From contig NC_051138.1 in NCBI RefSeq assembly GCF_014839805.1, positions 15,900,020-15,964,019 on the forward strand: a stretch of 64,000 nucleotides of DNA, written 5' to 3'. Positions 1-14,800 of this stretch are shown here, in pieces. Under the pieces are notes generated by a model. It made no database searches. It worked only from the letters and a program-made list of their open reading frames with translations, and had not been told where the DNA came from. Position 1 is the stretch's first letter. The number at the start of each line of letters is the position of its first letter. A program made the translations under genes and the position numbers. The DNA comes from Manduca sexta. Taxonomy: Eukaryota > Arthropoda > Insecta > Lepidoptera > Sphingidae.

Positions 1-1290
1 AGATCGTGAATTCGACTCCGTTCGACGGGTACGCGCCTCTGACTGTTTAGTTACTTTCAGTTGAGGGTAAACGTTGTGAGGTAGCAATATCTAAGACCTT
101 ACTTTAAAATCTCCAATGATACGTAAAGTCTTCTCACCCGTAAAAAAATTGGTGATGTATGAGAGACTTAATATTGCTTATAAGTACAGGACCTCCCCCA
201 AAAGTGGGGCACTATAATATTATAATACAGGGTTGATACCATTATTCATACTATTGTCAGTTTAATTTTTTTACCGTATTTTAGGAACGTAAGATTAAGT
301 TATCTTTACAAAGATTATAAAATGGATAATATTATATTAGTTTAATAAGTTTACCAATACTACTGTTAAGCGAAGATGGAATCAAGATGCTGGTAATTGA
401 ATGCATCATATGTACGCATATAGTTTTATTTATACCGTTCCGATGGCTAAGTTTTTTATCAAAAATATATTATGTCATCCAAAATCTAAAGAAAAGGAAT
501 TTTCAAAATCTACGCAATAATTATTAAGTTTTAACGCTTTAAAATTTGGTGGAAGGGGTAGCTATCAAATAACAGTAATAGCAAACAGTGACGTCACCGA
601 CTGTTACGGTGCGTACGTGAGAAAGAGATAGCGTGATAAACCCACCACACCTCTTTTAATATAATAATTTTGGTTCACAAAAATATTTCACGTATGAATA
701 ACGCCTTTATTTTTCAACAAATTTTGACGCTGATTTCACAGAAGAATTTCTTTATATTATTTTTTTCTGCTACATATAAAATAATTTACAAAATAAAACA
801 TAAGGAACTACCCTATTCCCCTTTAAATTTGTATCGTATCTTTAGAAATGTCAATACATCCGCAATACGGTTTACTATTAGAGTGTACATTCATGTACTT
901 GTTCCCGGCAATCAATTATTATTAGGTATTAGGTAAATGATTTGTGAAATATTAATCCTGTCTACTTGGTACTATACAAATGATGGAGTGATTTTAATTT
1001 CACTTTAAGATAAACATTTAATTTTGTTCTGATTTACAACTAATTATTTACACTTTACTGCTTGAATCGTTCTTATATCAATGCTTATGTGCTGTAAACG
1101 TTTTTTATGAATATAAATAAATCATTACGGTGTATAAATTACCGTCCACTTTTTATAATATAAATAGAACTAAATTAGTTAAGTAAGTAGACATACAAGA
1201 CTCAAAACAAGCATACATGTGTAAAATTTAGTCAACCTGCAAACGATAATATTATAGAAATACATAAATAAATAAAATACTTACATAATA

Positions 1291-2568
1291 TCTATACTAT
1301 TATATAAAGCTGAAGAGTTTGTTTGTTTGTTTGTTTGTTTGTTTGAACGCGCTAATCTCAGGAACTACCGGTCCAAACTGAAAAATTCTTTTTGCGTTGG
1401 ATAGCCCTATGTTCGTGGAGTGCTATAGGCTATATATCATCACGCTATACCCAATAGGAGCGGAGCAGTAATGCCTAATCTCAGGAACTACCGGTCCGAA
1501 CTGAAAAATTATTTTTGCGTTGGATAGCTCTTTGTTCGTGGAGTGCTATAGGCTATATATCATCACGCTATACTCAATAGGAGCGGAGCAGTAATGCCTA
1601 ATCTCAGCAACTACCGGTCCGAACTGAAAAATTCTTTTTGCGTTGGATAGCCCTTTGTTCGTGGAGTGCTATAGGCTATATATCATCACGCTATACCCAA
1701 TAGGAGCGGAGCAGTAATGGCTAATCTCAGGTACTACCGGTCCAAACTGAAAAATTCTTTTTGCGTTGGATAGCCTTTTGTTCGTGGAGTGCTATAGGCT
1801 ATATATCATCACGCTATACCCAATAGGAGCAGAGCAGTAATGGCTAATCTCAGGAACTACCGGTTCGAACTAAAAAAAACATTTTGTATTGGATAGCCCT
1901 TTGTTCGTGAAGTGCTATAGGCTATATATCATCACGCTATGACCGATAGGAGCGGAGCAGTAATGGCTAATCTCAGAAACTTGGAGTTTGAACTGAATAA
2001 TTATTTTTGTGTTGGATAGCCCTTTGTTCCTGGAATGCTAATGGCTATATATATCATCACGCTATGTCCAATAGGAGCGGAGTAGTAATCGCTAATCTCA
2101 GGAACTACCGGTTCGAACTGAAAAAATATTTTTGTGTTGGATAGGCCTTTGTTCCTGGAGTGCTATAGGTTATATATCGTCACGCTATGACCAATAGGAG
2201 CGGAGCAGTAATAAAACATGATGCAAAAACGGGGACAATTTATTTAATTTATTAGTTTTGAGAGCTTCTGTTGCGTGCGCTGCGTAAACGGTTAAAGTTA
2301 TGCAACAATAATGTATGACGGGATTGTTCCTCTTAAAAAGTTCTACAAAAATATATCATAAAACAAAGTCCCCGCTGCATCGGTCTGCCCGAACGTTGAG
2401 TTTAACTCAAAAACTACCCAACGTATTAGGATAAAATTTGGTATGGAGACAGTTTGAGACCCTGGGAAGAACATAGGCTCCCGGGAAAATATATAGCGTG
2501 ACTTTTATAACGGAAAACTTTAGCCCGAAAAACTTTATAACGCGGGCGAAGCCGCGGGCAAAAGCTAG
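1291..2568 (+). mobile_element. Non-autonomous Helitron with internal 123-bp tandem repeats
   Basis: Begins TCTATACTATTATATAAAGC and ends in an imperfect GC hairpin (2541-2559) followed by AAAAGCTAG. It sits between host A and T without target duplication. The c2 allele has the uninterrupted site (ACTTACATAATA-TATAAATATAAA, near 29205-29225), so both boundaries are exact. No Rep/helicase coding region is visible. A (TTTG)n tract lies near the 5' end (1317-1346). Confidence 0.88.
1353..2214 (+). repeat. Seven tandem copies of a 123-bp unit inside the Helitron
   Basis: Units start with TAATCTCAG at 1353, 1476, 1599, 1722, 1845, 1968 and 2093, so the period is 123 bp (125 once). Each contains CTATAGGCTATATATCATCA and GGAGCGGAGCAGTAAT. 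Later units are more diverged than the first four. Confidence 0.92.
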
Positions 2569-3280
2569 TATAAATATAAATTATAAATTTGCATGCTGTG
2601 GTCTCCTATAATTGAAGAGGCACGTCACATTGTTAATTGTACCAATATAACGACATTGTATTTATTATATGCCGTGTATCCTTTGTTGAAGGTCCTTAAA
2701 TAAATAAATAGGTAATTCCACTTTCCACAAACCGTAACACTATTTTAGATTTGACATCCACATTCAAATATGCCCGATTCGTCTCCCTCCCCACTTTAAA
2801 GCCGTCACGGTTTCATTTCTACTGGCACAGCGAAGTAATCACACTGAACCTAACGGCAAGCGAAGTGGGGTACTAGATAGAGTGTCGACTGAGATATGAT
2901 TATACCTCGCCAGGCGACACATTTATGTCGGTTGTTAGAATATACAAAGGCTGATTCCGGAACATGACACACATGGACCACTATGATTAGTGTTAAACGG
3001 TCTTTTTACAGTAAACATTATATTACCAAGAATACAATTTTAGACATTTTTTGACAACGTCCAACCAGAGAGAATAATATAATAGTCTCTTCTGTCAGCC
3101 TGCCCGCGCAGCCGAATACTTCCGGAAACGCCCGATATCATTGACTAGGATAGCCGCGCGTAACATTAGGTTTAACACATTGTGTACAGGGGTAGTTATC
3201 CTGGCAGATACAGAATACTACTACTAAATATTACAACTAGTACAATTCAAGTGGGGAAGAAGGATGATGGTTCGACTGAC

Positions 3281-6200
3281 CGTATGTAGACGCCGCCGTC
3301 TCGTGGCGGTCGCACGAACGAGCCCTCGTCCAGAGGCATCACCGTGAACTCCCAGCACAGCGTGTCGATCGGCCAGCCCTCGCCGCGGGCCGTCGTCTAA
3401 CAACACCATAATTCAACACCACAGTTGTTAATGGATGCTAATATGATTGTTATTGACAACAATGAAAGGCTATCAACTTCATCAGTGTCCTCGTGGATGA
3501 TTACAATACAATATATGGGAGTATAACTATGAACCTGCCTAAATACCGTATGTAATATAGTCATGTAATATGCGCTAGCTGTCATTACATCAAGTTAATG
3601 TCAATTATTGGAATTTTATATTTTATAATTTTTGTAAAATTTTATCAGTTTATAGCAGAGGTTCAAATTTTTTTTTTCTCATTGACCCCTTTTAAATTTT
3701 TTTGGTTTCGATTGACCTATTTTTTTTTTTTAGGTTTCCCAGAGAAAGTTCATTACAACTACCGCCCAGCTGTTGCGGGGCGTTATGTTGGGGTCACCGT
3801 GCCTCTTACAACCCCTATCAATATTATCTGCCTACATTGATAGTTGAGTAATAAAATGTTAGGTTGACTACACCTATCAAACTCGTAAAATTTTCGTGGA
3901 CCCCGCTTACGAATTGTGGACTTCCATTTTTTAGTCACGCCAACGTAGACCCCCTGAAGTTTCCCATGGACCCCTGGGGGTCTACCTGGACCACTTCGGA
4001 AATCAACAGTTTAGAGAATCGAATAAAAAAATTGCACATGCCTGCATGACAGCGGTGAGGAAGCCGGTGGGCGCGACGAAGGCGGGCAGCCAGCACAGCG
4101 TGGGGGGCGCGCGGGGCGCGTTGGCCCACCCGCCCAGGTGCGCCCCGCGCAGCCACAGCTCGCGGCACCACGACCCCAGCGGCTTCATCGACGGACGCCC
4201 TGACACATTCACACATTCACCTCACACTCGCACGTGTATTCACCACTGGTTTAACAAACAATCACAATCGCTTCTTTCCATCCGTTGCGATTATGGACCA
4301 ATAAAAAGATTATTTAACATTTCTACTTACAAATTACTTATTTTAATTGGTTTATTTATGGGATCAAAAATTAAGAATGCGGTTATTTCGATTGAAAGAA
4401 ACCATGAGATTCAACCTATAAGTAAAGTAAAAGTGATCACGGAAAAAAATATTTCACATTTTCAGCGCTATATACCAACTCAATTATAGTATCAATCAAT
4501 AGAGTCGCACGAGTTATACATTACATAATTTAACAACATTAACTACAGCACTTCCGAAAGTCCACACACATGAAGGTATTAACAAGATATCTAGACTAGA
4601 ACCTTTCTGCCAGAAGGAAGGTACTTTCCCCTCGAATATGCACGTGTACATGTCCTCCAACATCTCGGACATAACCACCAGACCCTCGATGGCACGCCGC
4701 ATCTCCTGCCATACAAGACAAACAGGGTCACTTTGATATTGCGTTACTAACTAAAACCAGATATTCGTCTTACCCCCGTTAACATTGGCATTCACAGTTA
4801 TAAGAAGCGGCTACAGTAGCTAGTAGCTAAATACAGAGATCAATGACGAACCAAATAAATCAAATGCGCGAATAATCAATTAAATCGAATTAACGTAAGA
4901 ATCGATTATCATGTACGCGTTACCTTGAGCCCGGCGGTGATGGCGGTGATGAGCACGTTGTAGTAGCCGATCTCCTGCAGCAGCGACACGCACATCGGCA
5001 TCACGATCTCGGGGCCCATCATGCGCTCCGTCGTCTCCACGTCGATCTTGTTCGGCAGTTTCGACAGCATCTCTGCCGCCAGCTCGTCCACCTTAAAGCA
5101 TAAATGGTTGGAACTGATGCCTCTGTGTTATATGACAATAAAGTCACTAAATCGGAGTTAAGTAAATGAAGTTTTACGTTGCGGTAGTCAGTTTTATCCA
5201 AAGACCGTTCTGAAAAATTCCAAACATATCTTAAGATAAATAAGGGAAGTCAGCTCATCTGGTATGGAAAAATATTTAATAATAACAATGAATTTATTTC
5301 CTCTTTTCTACTGCTATTATAGGATGACCTAGTACAGTAAAGTAACACACTTCAAATAAGTAGTATTATCTAAAGCAGAGGTACCCGAACTTTTTTTACT
5401 CATAGTCCTATTAAAAATTTTGCTGATTTCGGTACATTTTTTTGTATTTTCTCAGAGAAAGTGAGACCGCCCTCTTACGACCCCTATCAATAATATCCAC
5501 CTACATTGGTAGTTGAAATCAAGCCAACATTTTAATAATTTATTATGAAACCAGATAAATTTTCGTGGACTCTCGCTTACGACTTGTGGACCCCCATTTC
5601 TTGGTCATGACAACGTAGATCCCCGTTAAGTCTCTCGTGGACACCTTGGGGTCCTCCTGGACCACTTCGGGAATCAATGATTTAGAAGAATCATTACGTT
5701 TCAAGTACATTAGTATTCTAGATTAAACATTTATAAACTAGCCTTCTGATCTTCTCCGCCACCTCCGCCGCCGCCGCCGGTCGACGCGAGCGCAAACAGT
5801 GTGGACGTCATTATGATTGCATCCTGACAACATTATTATTCGATGTTTTTACTGTACAATGTTGATTTAAATTATAACTGTAACATTAACCGCAAATTAA
5901 TTTGAATAAATATGAAATTTGTATGAGGTCACGAAGAAGCGAGAACATCAATACGTGCTAAAAGTGCGTAGGTACACACTTGTTAAACAAGTACGCAGTA
6001 TTGTAAGCTAGTTTTATATTGCCAATGCCTCTGTGGCGTAGTTGTAATGCGGTATGAGTACGACTACCGCACTGAGATCGTCGGTTTGAATTCCGGATCG
6101 GGCCAAAAATTATAATTGTGACTGGGTTTTTCCATATTAGAAATTAGGAAATTCATGTCGGATTGCTGTCTCCAAATATAGAAGTGAAGAAACAGAGAGC

Positions 6201-8882
6201 GCACTTTTGTTTTGCGCATACGGAGGGATTCATTCATACATATTTTTTTTATACTTGGTTGACAAAATGAGCTAACTGCTCCCGATAGTAAATGGAGTTG
6301 GATCCCGAGAGTGTCGATTGCGATTGTGGTGGTGTGGTGGTGGTGGTGGTGTTGTACCTGCGCCAGCGTGGCGACGTCGGCGGAGGCGTGCTGCCCCACG
6401 GACTCGGCGCGCTCGGCCGCCGGCAGCACGTCCAGGAAGTCGCGGTACGACTCCAGGCTGCCGTCCCGCGGGATGTGGTACGCCGGCAGCGACGACAGCC
6501 TGCCATCACGAATGTACACTTGACCACTCAAGCTATAATATAGTTTAAAACTAACTGTTTTTGTTATTGATCATTTTTATTGTTTTCTTTTATTCAAGTG
6601 TCTTGATGTATTTCCACTGTAAGCCTTTCTTATACCGAACTAGTTGACCCGACAGACGTTGTCCAGTCTTAACTATGAATTTGCAGCGCGCATTCTGTCA
6701 ATCGCTGAAATTAACTTTTCTTAAATTTTCTAACGTTCCGCTCAACTTCCTTAATTATTTTTTTCATATGAGCCTTCTCTTGATAATAACAAAAACAACA
6801 AAAAAAATAGTGAAATCGGTCCAGCCGTTCACGCGTGATGGCGTGACCAAGGGAAATAAGGACTCATTTTTATATATATAGATTGATAAATAAGAGACTG
6901 TTTATCGTTTCTGGGGACAAGATGTGAAAAAAAAAGCATTTGTAAGTCTCTCAAAAAAGGTTTTTATAGCTACGACGGTTAACGACATTGCCCATCACAC
7001 TAGCTTACTGCCCCCATCACACCAACCCACCCTGAAAGACTGTAGATAACATTCTCATGTTTGTTGAAAATACTATTTTTAATTACGTCCTTATAAAAAA
7101 TTTGTTAGCCTTATAGCATTATAATAAACGTTTATTGTTGTCTAGTCTTTCTTTTTCAGTATTATTTCACACTGTCACTTTGTTACCCTAATTGTTTATA
7201 TTATATTCTTGATATTTAATATAGTTAAGCCGAAATTTAGATTAAATGCATGTTGTGTTCACTTCAAGAAGGTTGTTCACTTTTGTCAATGAACGTAATG
7301 TAATATTTTTTGTCTTGAACCCCGTAACCGTGTACAACAGGTTTTATGAACCAAATAAAAAGAAGGAAATAAAATGACTATCCGGTCCCTCGACGACATA
7401 TTTTTTTACTAACTACATAACAGCATCTTCACGCTCAAAGTATGAAACAGCGCGGAATACGTAAAACGGTAAACTGTTTCACAAATATCCACAAAGGTAG
7501 GAGTTGACGCTAATAAACGCTCCGTTCCCGAGTCATTCTGTTGACTCGTCACGACGTCAGTCGAACCCACATGAAGTATAGACATTGCGCTCGTCAATAT
7601 TTGCACGTTCCTTGCGGCCTTCCCACAGGGTCACGTAATCATGACCGGCCGCGTACTACATAGGAATGCCTTCTTTGTTGTCCCTTCAATTATATGATTT
7701 TTTTACATTGTGTATAATCTATACGCATTATAAAACAAAATCCCCCTTTCTGTCTGTCTGTATGTTATCGATTTTCTCAAAATGTACTGAACGTATTTTT
7801 AAGAAATTTGATATGGAGGTAGTTTAAGACCCTGGGAAGGTTATAAGCTTTCTATCCTGGGAAAATATATAGCAGGACATTTATCCCGGAAAATTCCTTC
7901 ACGCGGGCGTAATCGCGAGCAAAAGCTAGCTGTATATATTAGATGAGTAATTTGAACGTACCAGGTGTAGTTAACCGGCTGTACTCCAAGCAAAACATGA
8001 AACACACTCTCACCTTTTATCCCCAAGGAGTAAACAGAGGCGCAACTGGCGCACCAATTTCTGCCGTGTGTATTCCGTCCCATGATGTGATAGAGGACGC
8101 ACCTATCGCCATATCAGGCACATAATATGATCCACCACCAGTAACAATACTGGTACCTATAGAAGGGTGTGTCGAGCGCCTCCTCGCAGAAGAACTGGTT
8201 GATGTACGCGATGAGCACGCGCTTGTCCCAGTCGTCGGTGATGTGGCCGCCGTAGTTGATGATCGCGAACAGGTAGCGCAGCGCGTCCCACGGGACCTCC
8301 TCGTACTCTTCCAGATAGTTCGCTAGGAGGTTGTCTGATACCTGAGGCGAAAAGAAATTGACATTTATGCTTACGTACACATAGTTATTGCATTAGTCAG
8401 AAACACATCTAGACATAACTTCGTTGAGTATACACTCCATGCTGTTAGAGCGGGTCTATACTTTTTATAGATATTGATACTACTGCACTCTTTAATTTAA
8501 GTATCAATATCTTTTACTGTCAATAAAAATGGACAACAGCTAAGTATATCGGAAAGGTTTCACGATTCGCTTTCAGTTATTAATGAGATAAATCCACTAC
8601 AACTGACCGACACAATTCTGGAAACTATCGGATAATTTAAAGAACAATATTCTATGCAAAGGTAAAAGGAAATACAGGAAATAAAGAAAGACTAACATCA
8701 AAATCAGCATCGTTGAAGCTATACACGGCGTTGTAGCCGAGCTGTCGGAAGCGCTTCCTGGCGATGAGCGTGCAGTGGAAGAACGACACGCAGAACAGCA
8801 GCCGGCGATACTTGGGCGTCGCCTCGTCGAACTTGTCCTCGTTTATATTCGCGAATATGCGCACCATATTACCTTTCAGACC
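3281..8882 (-). CDS. Dnah2: Dynein C-terminal domain exons 18-25 (c1 copy)
   Basis: Exons are 8697-8882, 8157-8341, 6358-6499, 5743-5823, 4924-5091, 4603-4705, 4042-4199 and 3281-3396. Conserved blocks are YRRLLFCVSFFHCTLIARKR, EEVPWDALRYLFAIINYGGH, GQHASADVATLAQ, PMCVSLLQEIGYYNVLI, AIEGLVVMSEMLEDMY, LCWLPAFVAPTGFLTAV and IDTLCWEFTVMPLDEGSF. Exon 21 is small (81 bp), has a run of eight glycines, and ends with a GC donor (AAG|GCTAGT). Exon 24 also ends with GC (CAG|GCATGT). In both cases the nearest GT would break the frame. Exon 25 ends in phase 2; its partner exon is not in c1 within this window. Confidence 0.88.
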
Positions 8883-11800
8883 CTGGGTAAAGGTAACAAT
8901 TCAGCTTTAGGACTATTGCTGGAGGGGTTCTTACTGGATCAAGAGCCCGATGATTTACTGGCTAACAAAATTAAATTTATCTAAACAATTCAAGCATGTA
9001 GTATAAGATGCGGGCTACTCCATTGCAACAACAGCTATATAGTAATTAATATACATATACTAAAAGCGATTAAAACTAAATTAACCTCATTTTTTCAGCT
9101 ACTGGCAAACTGTCAGGGTCTTCAGTCACGGAAATAGACATATAAAGGAACCATCAAAACCACTCTTAGTTTTCATGATACGCGCGAGACAATCGCTATA
9201 CAAACCTGCGGCGGTTCCGTGGTCATCTTGATACTCCTCTGCAGTATGTTGAGAGGAAATTTATCATCCGGCATGGAGGTAAGCCAGAGCCGGAACCGCG
9301 GATGGATCTTAGGATTATCCAGTCCTCGCAGCGACCCGAGCCACTCACACGCCAGGTGGCAGTTGGCCAGGAACACCCAACCACCTTCCTTCATACCGTG
9401 GGCTAGCATCCTGGACAAAAATTTCCAACAATTGGACAACGCAACTATTCAAGGTCAAACCCTAGCATTCCACATCTTCCCTTCTCTTATGTCATACATT
9501 ATTTCAAAGATGAAATTGAAAATTATACCGAAGTGTCTATTAGGCCCAAATTTGTAAAAGCTACTGTTCCAAATAAGACAATTTACCTAGCCGCCGTAGG
9601 CGCTTGTCCTTGCCCAAGACTGAGCGACTGGAACTTGTCAAACATCTTCACATCGACGGCCAGCTGAATGAGAGACGCAGTAGGGTCGACCCCAGGCGAT
9701 AGCACGAAAAGAAGAGACGTCTTCCAAGAGGACTCTTCCCAGGCAGCCTACAAAAATAAGGACCGACATACTCTCATCTCACTAAGTACCCCAAAGCATA
9801 CGAACGGGCTAGGTTTAGGATGCGTCCAAATTCAACGCATGCGCTGCGAATACCGGTGTTTGCGCGCCACTTCCACGGACACTGCATTCGCGGCGTATTG
9901 GTCTGGTTTAGATTTACACAGATAGTGCAGATATTTGGAATAGTCTATTCTATATACTATCATATCATAGAGGTGAATGACTATGAAATAGTTACTATGG
10001 TGGTGGATTTGATCCTCAGCAAACCACGTGGTATACCTTGATGTCCAACACGGGCGGCTCCACGTACCGCGGGCCGAGGACGTTGATGATGAAGGTGGTG
10101 ATGCAGGCAGACACGCGGTCCACGCGCAGCGACCGAACGAACAGGATGCGTTGGAAGTCGTTGCAGATGTCGTTCCAATCACCTGGTATGCACATTACCA
10201 ACGTTTCATGATTATGACAAGTGATGCCAAACTGCGGGTCATTCAACAAATGGGTGCTGTCCCAAACATTCACCATCAATGTAATCGTTAACATGGACCT
10301 TTTAGCCCGAAATGTCTCTTTGCGTTCCTGAAACATCCATTAAACAATCAGCGTTCTTCTAGAAGTTAACACTGATAAATTAACAGCTTGATCACCAACT
10401 GTCATGTGACACCATAAATACACCAGTCCTATTTATATTACGGAAATATAAGAGGCAGCAAGAATGTAAGCGTACGTACCAATGAGCGGCTGCAGCTCAG
10501 GCTCGGGGTTGAGGTACCACTCGCGCCACTCCTTGCTGAACACCTCGAACGCGTCGATGACGCCGTGGAAGCCGGGCAGCTTGTCCAGCTCCGTCACGTT
10601 GTCCCAACACTCGTCCGGCATCCAGTCTGGAGGCAAAACGATTATAGCCTGGATGTGTCATTACAAATACAATACACTTAAAGAATAAAGATATTCATAT
10701 TTTTTTTCATTCTGTTTTTTATATCATCGTGGTGCTGTAGAATACCAAATTTCCTCTACATCTAACCCAAATTCACAAAAGTAATAAATACTCACAGAAA
10801 AGTATGAAGCAACCTTCCCTCGCTCTACTATATTCTTCATTCCCCTATTTTTTTCAATATATCGTCAGTTCTTTTATCCATTAACCATAAGCCCCTTTTC
10901 TCAATCTACAATCTATGTTATGAAATACAGTTTTGCTTACTAGTGGGGTTGTCCGGCTGTTCAGACCTGTCGAGCACGACGCCTCCCTTGAGCAGGAACA
11001 GGTACTCGTTGATGTTCATCTTGCCCATCTGGAACAGGATGCGCGACACCATGTGGAACGACAGCAACAACTTGTGTCGCTCGAACAGGGCTCGGCACGT
11101 GTTCCTGGGAGGTCATGTTATTTTGGTATTCAAATATGGTTATGAAAACATGGGAAAACCTAGTCATTACTACTATAATATACGCATTAAAAGGAGATCT
11201 AAATTATCTCATTTTTTCTGCTATCCACAACGGCATATAATTTAATACATTGACGATTTTATACAGTAATTTAGTAACTGTTTTTGAATCAAATGCATAG
11301 CTACCAACATTAAATAATAAATTTACTGTAAATTGACAAATAGAGCTGAGCTGTTTTAAATAGACTGATCAGAAGATCAGGTACTAACACGACGCACTGG
11401 AATATAGTAATGCAATTAACACAGTCCAATGATGTATTAATTATTGAGCAAAACTCACTTGTACACCGCATAAGTGTGGAATTCGTTGAGGTTGTTGATG
11501 CGGTCCTCCAGCTCACCCCCCTTGGGGCTGCGGTCAATGGAGTACGTGAACAGGTCGATGTACGCGTCCAGGGAGAACTGGTACATCGGGTCGATGCGCG
11601 ACAGGTCGTTCAGTGCGAAAAACAAGACCGATGCACGCACTGCTACTGGTACGTAGCCCTGGGGATAAGGAAACTTTATATAACACAGCAATAACATTGA
11701 ATGAAATAAACATACACATTGCAGCAGAAAAATGTCATATGCACTGTGCTTAGTAATACAGAGGTTAACATTCTAAAGTCTAGTAACACTACACATAGTG

Positions 11801-14800
11801 CTGATAACCTGTCTAGCAGTGTCGATCTCCCGCTCGGTCTCCTGCGAGGTGATGAGAGCATCCTTGACCTCCAGCGAGGTCCGCTGAGAGGTCTGCAGGG
11901 TCACGAACAACTCCTCGTTTTCTAACAAAGGTACCTGCGACTCGTACATTATGCGCAGCAAGTCGTTCTCGAGGTCCATCTGGCAACAAAATGTAAGTAT
12001 AATGATATAGTCACTTTTATAGTTTCCTTTAACCTTCTAGAGAAGGTCTCAACTCCATAAAATACCGAATGCCCTACCTCTATCATGTATTTAAAAGTTG
12101 TCAAAGCACCACAATTTCCCTGCTAGGGCTTCAAATTCGACTACAACATGAATCAGATCCTCCCATTATTTAAAATAATTCATTAAGCCACCACAACATC
12201 CAATATTATGGATATTTGATCGAATAGTATTGATATTTCAACCCGAACATAACTCGCATCAGACCCTCGTATCCACCATCAGCTGTAAGACTAGAGTACC
12301 CACCAGCGTTTTCTTGTTATTTGCGATGGTCATGACGAGGTTGTCCTTCATCTGCTCGAGCTGGGGCCGTTCCTTGCGGACCACGATGCCGAGCAGCTGT
12401 GACGTCAGGCCCTGCTCCTTCACCGCGAAGTTCACCATCGTCGTCTTGGTTAACGTCTCCGGAGTGTATACAGGATTACCTGGGAATCACTTCAGGTTTT
12501 ATGGTGTCTTAGAGGCCAGATAAATAGATGGTCCCACTAGCCATTCATGGGTTTTAAAAACGCCAAAGATACCATAAAGCCGTTACGTTATGGCTCTTTA
12601 AGTGACTTGTCCAAATACAAGAGCACTATTTCTTAAGTTGGCTTACTAGCAGTGAAGGATATAATTTTTTAATAAATTTACAATGACGGTGATTCTAATA
12701 ATGGTTTATATCTACTTCCCTCTTAAGAAAAAAGACAATTATATTGATTACTCCCATGAACTACCACAATAGCTCACCTAGTTTAGTAGTCAAATACATT
12801 TTAAAGTCTTCATTGTACGGGACCATCTTCTCGTTGAACTTGATAACCATCGAATTGCCTATCTTCACAATAGCCTTGTCCGGGATAGGCGCTATGGACG
12901 GATCCAGGACCTCGCCCACGTTCTGGACGATGATCGGCTTCCCTTCAGTCAAGCATGTCTCCATGACTTTTAGGTAGTTAGGTTGGCCGAAGTCAACAAG
13001 CTGATGATGGAAATTAATTCTTTATTTTTATGATCTTATACTTTTTAATAAGTAAGCAATTAAAAAACAAATGTTTATTTCTTCCATAGGGTTAAAATTC
13101 ACAGGTCATCTATTTAAGTATCAGTACCAGCGCCTATGAATAAATGAATATCCACATTAGGACTAGGAAAGTGATATTTATTTGAAACACAAGACTATAA
13201 ACAGCTGTAAAAACCACAATCAAGTCAACTAGCACTGAATACCTGTATGTCGTTTTGCTCCTCTAGCCTGGAGATCCAGATGAGCGCCTGACCCTGAGGG
13301 TCCACGGCCAGCGGCCAGCGAGTGGCTCGCACCACGATAATGCCGTTCTCCGCACTGAAGTTATCATCTGAACAACGTTTATTACGTGTTACTAAGCCTT
13401 AACCGTCCCTCTGCTTACATAAACTTTACTTTTATATACAGAATATAGAATTGCAACAGGCTGTGGTTTAAAACTATCACTGATACAGCAGATGTTTAAA
13501 ACAAAAGGAGCACAGGCTCTTCTGTGCACCAGTCTACGTAGCAAAGATTTCGTTTATGCATTGGAAGAATATACAGATCAGTAGCACAGTACTGCATTAT
13601 GTACAGATATAAGGTAACTTGGAGACTTAAAAAATCAAGATGGTGAATCTCACCAGGTAACCCCATATAGTTCCAATCCCTGAGGGTAGCGTCGTCCAGC
13701 AAGAAATTCTTCATGCTTAGGTCCATGGTCACAGGCACGGCTTCGTTGTACACCTACAGAAATGCATTAGAATAAATCAAAGGATAACAAGGAGATTTCA
13801 GGAGTTACTTATTTTTTTCAGGTTGCTAAGGGCATTTGACTGGTGGGATATAATCTAAAATGGAGAAACAAGAGCAATTTAGGAGAAGGGGTAAAAGAGT
13901 TACTTAGTTCTGTATACAGTGACAAAGACACTAGTAATAGGGTACTGCCAGAGTACCTGCCGTTCAGCACTGAAACTGCAACGGTTCTAAGTAAGGTAGG
14001 ATACAACAAGGTCGGTATAGGACGTTAACTCCTCGCCTATCTTAGACAATAAAAATAAACAATAATAGGAGATACGACAAAACCTGGTGAGGCCCCATTA
14101 CATGGATAGCAACCAAGGAGTTTATGTAATTCACCTTGCTTTACTGCTAACGATATCGGCAGAGCCGTGCACCTCATTAAACCAATCGTCCATCAATGCC
14201 TCCCGGTACTCGGAAACGAAGGGCCCGAGGTACGCGACGAAGCCGGTCGCGATGAGGCAGTCGCCGGGCAAGTTGTCGAACTCCTTGTCCAGTCGCTCCA
14301 CCGTCTGCTCCCATCGTTCCCTCTCACCTGGCGATTACATTTATTGGATCTGTTTCCCAGACTTCAAATTAATCCGACAAACATCCATACTGAGACATAG
14401 GCTCTGGCAAGTCAGTGGAAATTAGAGTATGATGCCTTTCTTAAATACAGACAGAGATGAGTATACTCTGTTGACGGGGATGATTATCTCTCTCAGTTCA
14501 ATATAATCATGCTGGTCTATATAAAGTCTTTACCCGACAGTCCCGAGATGAGCGCCTCCGCCCGCTCCAGCTTGAGCTGCAGCAGCTTGGACTTGCGCTC
14601 GAGCTCGTCCTTCTGCGCGACCTTCTCGTCGTACTCGCGCTGCAGACGAGCTATCATCTCGCTCAACTCCCTCAGCTTGGCGCGTGCCTCCGCCAAGATC
14701 TGCTGCTTCATGCGGAGCGATTCCAGGGCTTCTTCTAGACGTTCTTTTTTGGGCTTTACTATTCTATAGAGAAAATGTTTTACTAGTGAACTACAGACAA

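Larger units (their letters stand above)
1..10864. repeat. Left arm of a long inverted repeat (c1 copy of 18179-30502)
   Basis: Read as reverse complement, this stretch matches 18179-30502 through exons, introns and flanking repeats. The match reaches the first bases of c2 (18179 pairs with about 10864) and is still intact at position 1, so it probably goes on outside the window. By eye identity is in the mid to high 90s in per cent outside insertions. This arm alone carries the Helitron at 1291-2568. Confidence 0.9.

Noticed and set aside
670..936. 88-codon frame, repeated inverted at 29569-29835
   Set aside because: Conserved only because of the allelic duplication; low-complexity AT-rich translation without homology.
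1353..2214. Regular array resembling a CRISPR
   Set aside because: Units are contiguous 123-bp copies without unique spacers, inside a eukaryotic Helitron.
6021..6110. Possible tRNA gene
   Set aside because: A and B boxes are present but arms do not pair into a full cloverleaf; it is a SINE head. The same holds for 15708-16003, 21321-21601 and 44035-44263.
6292..6548. Several plus-strand open frames over dynein exon 20
   Set aside because: GC-rich shadow frames opposite a confirmed dynein exon.
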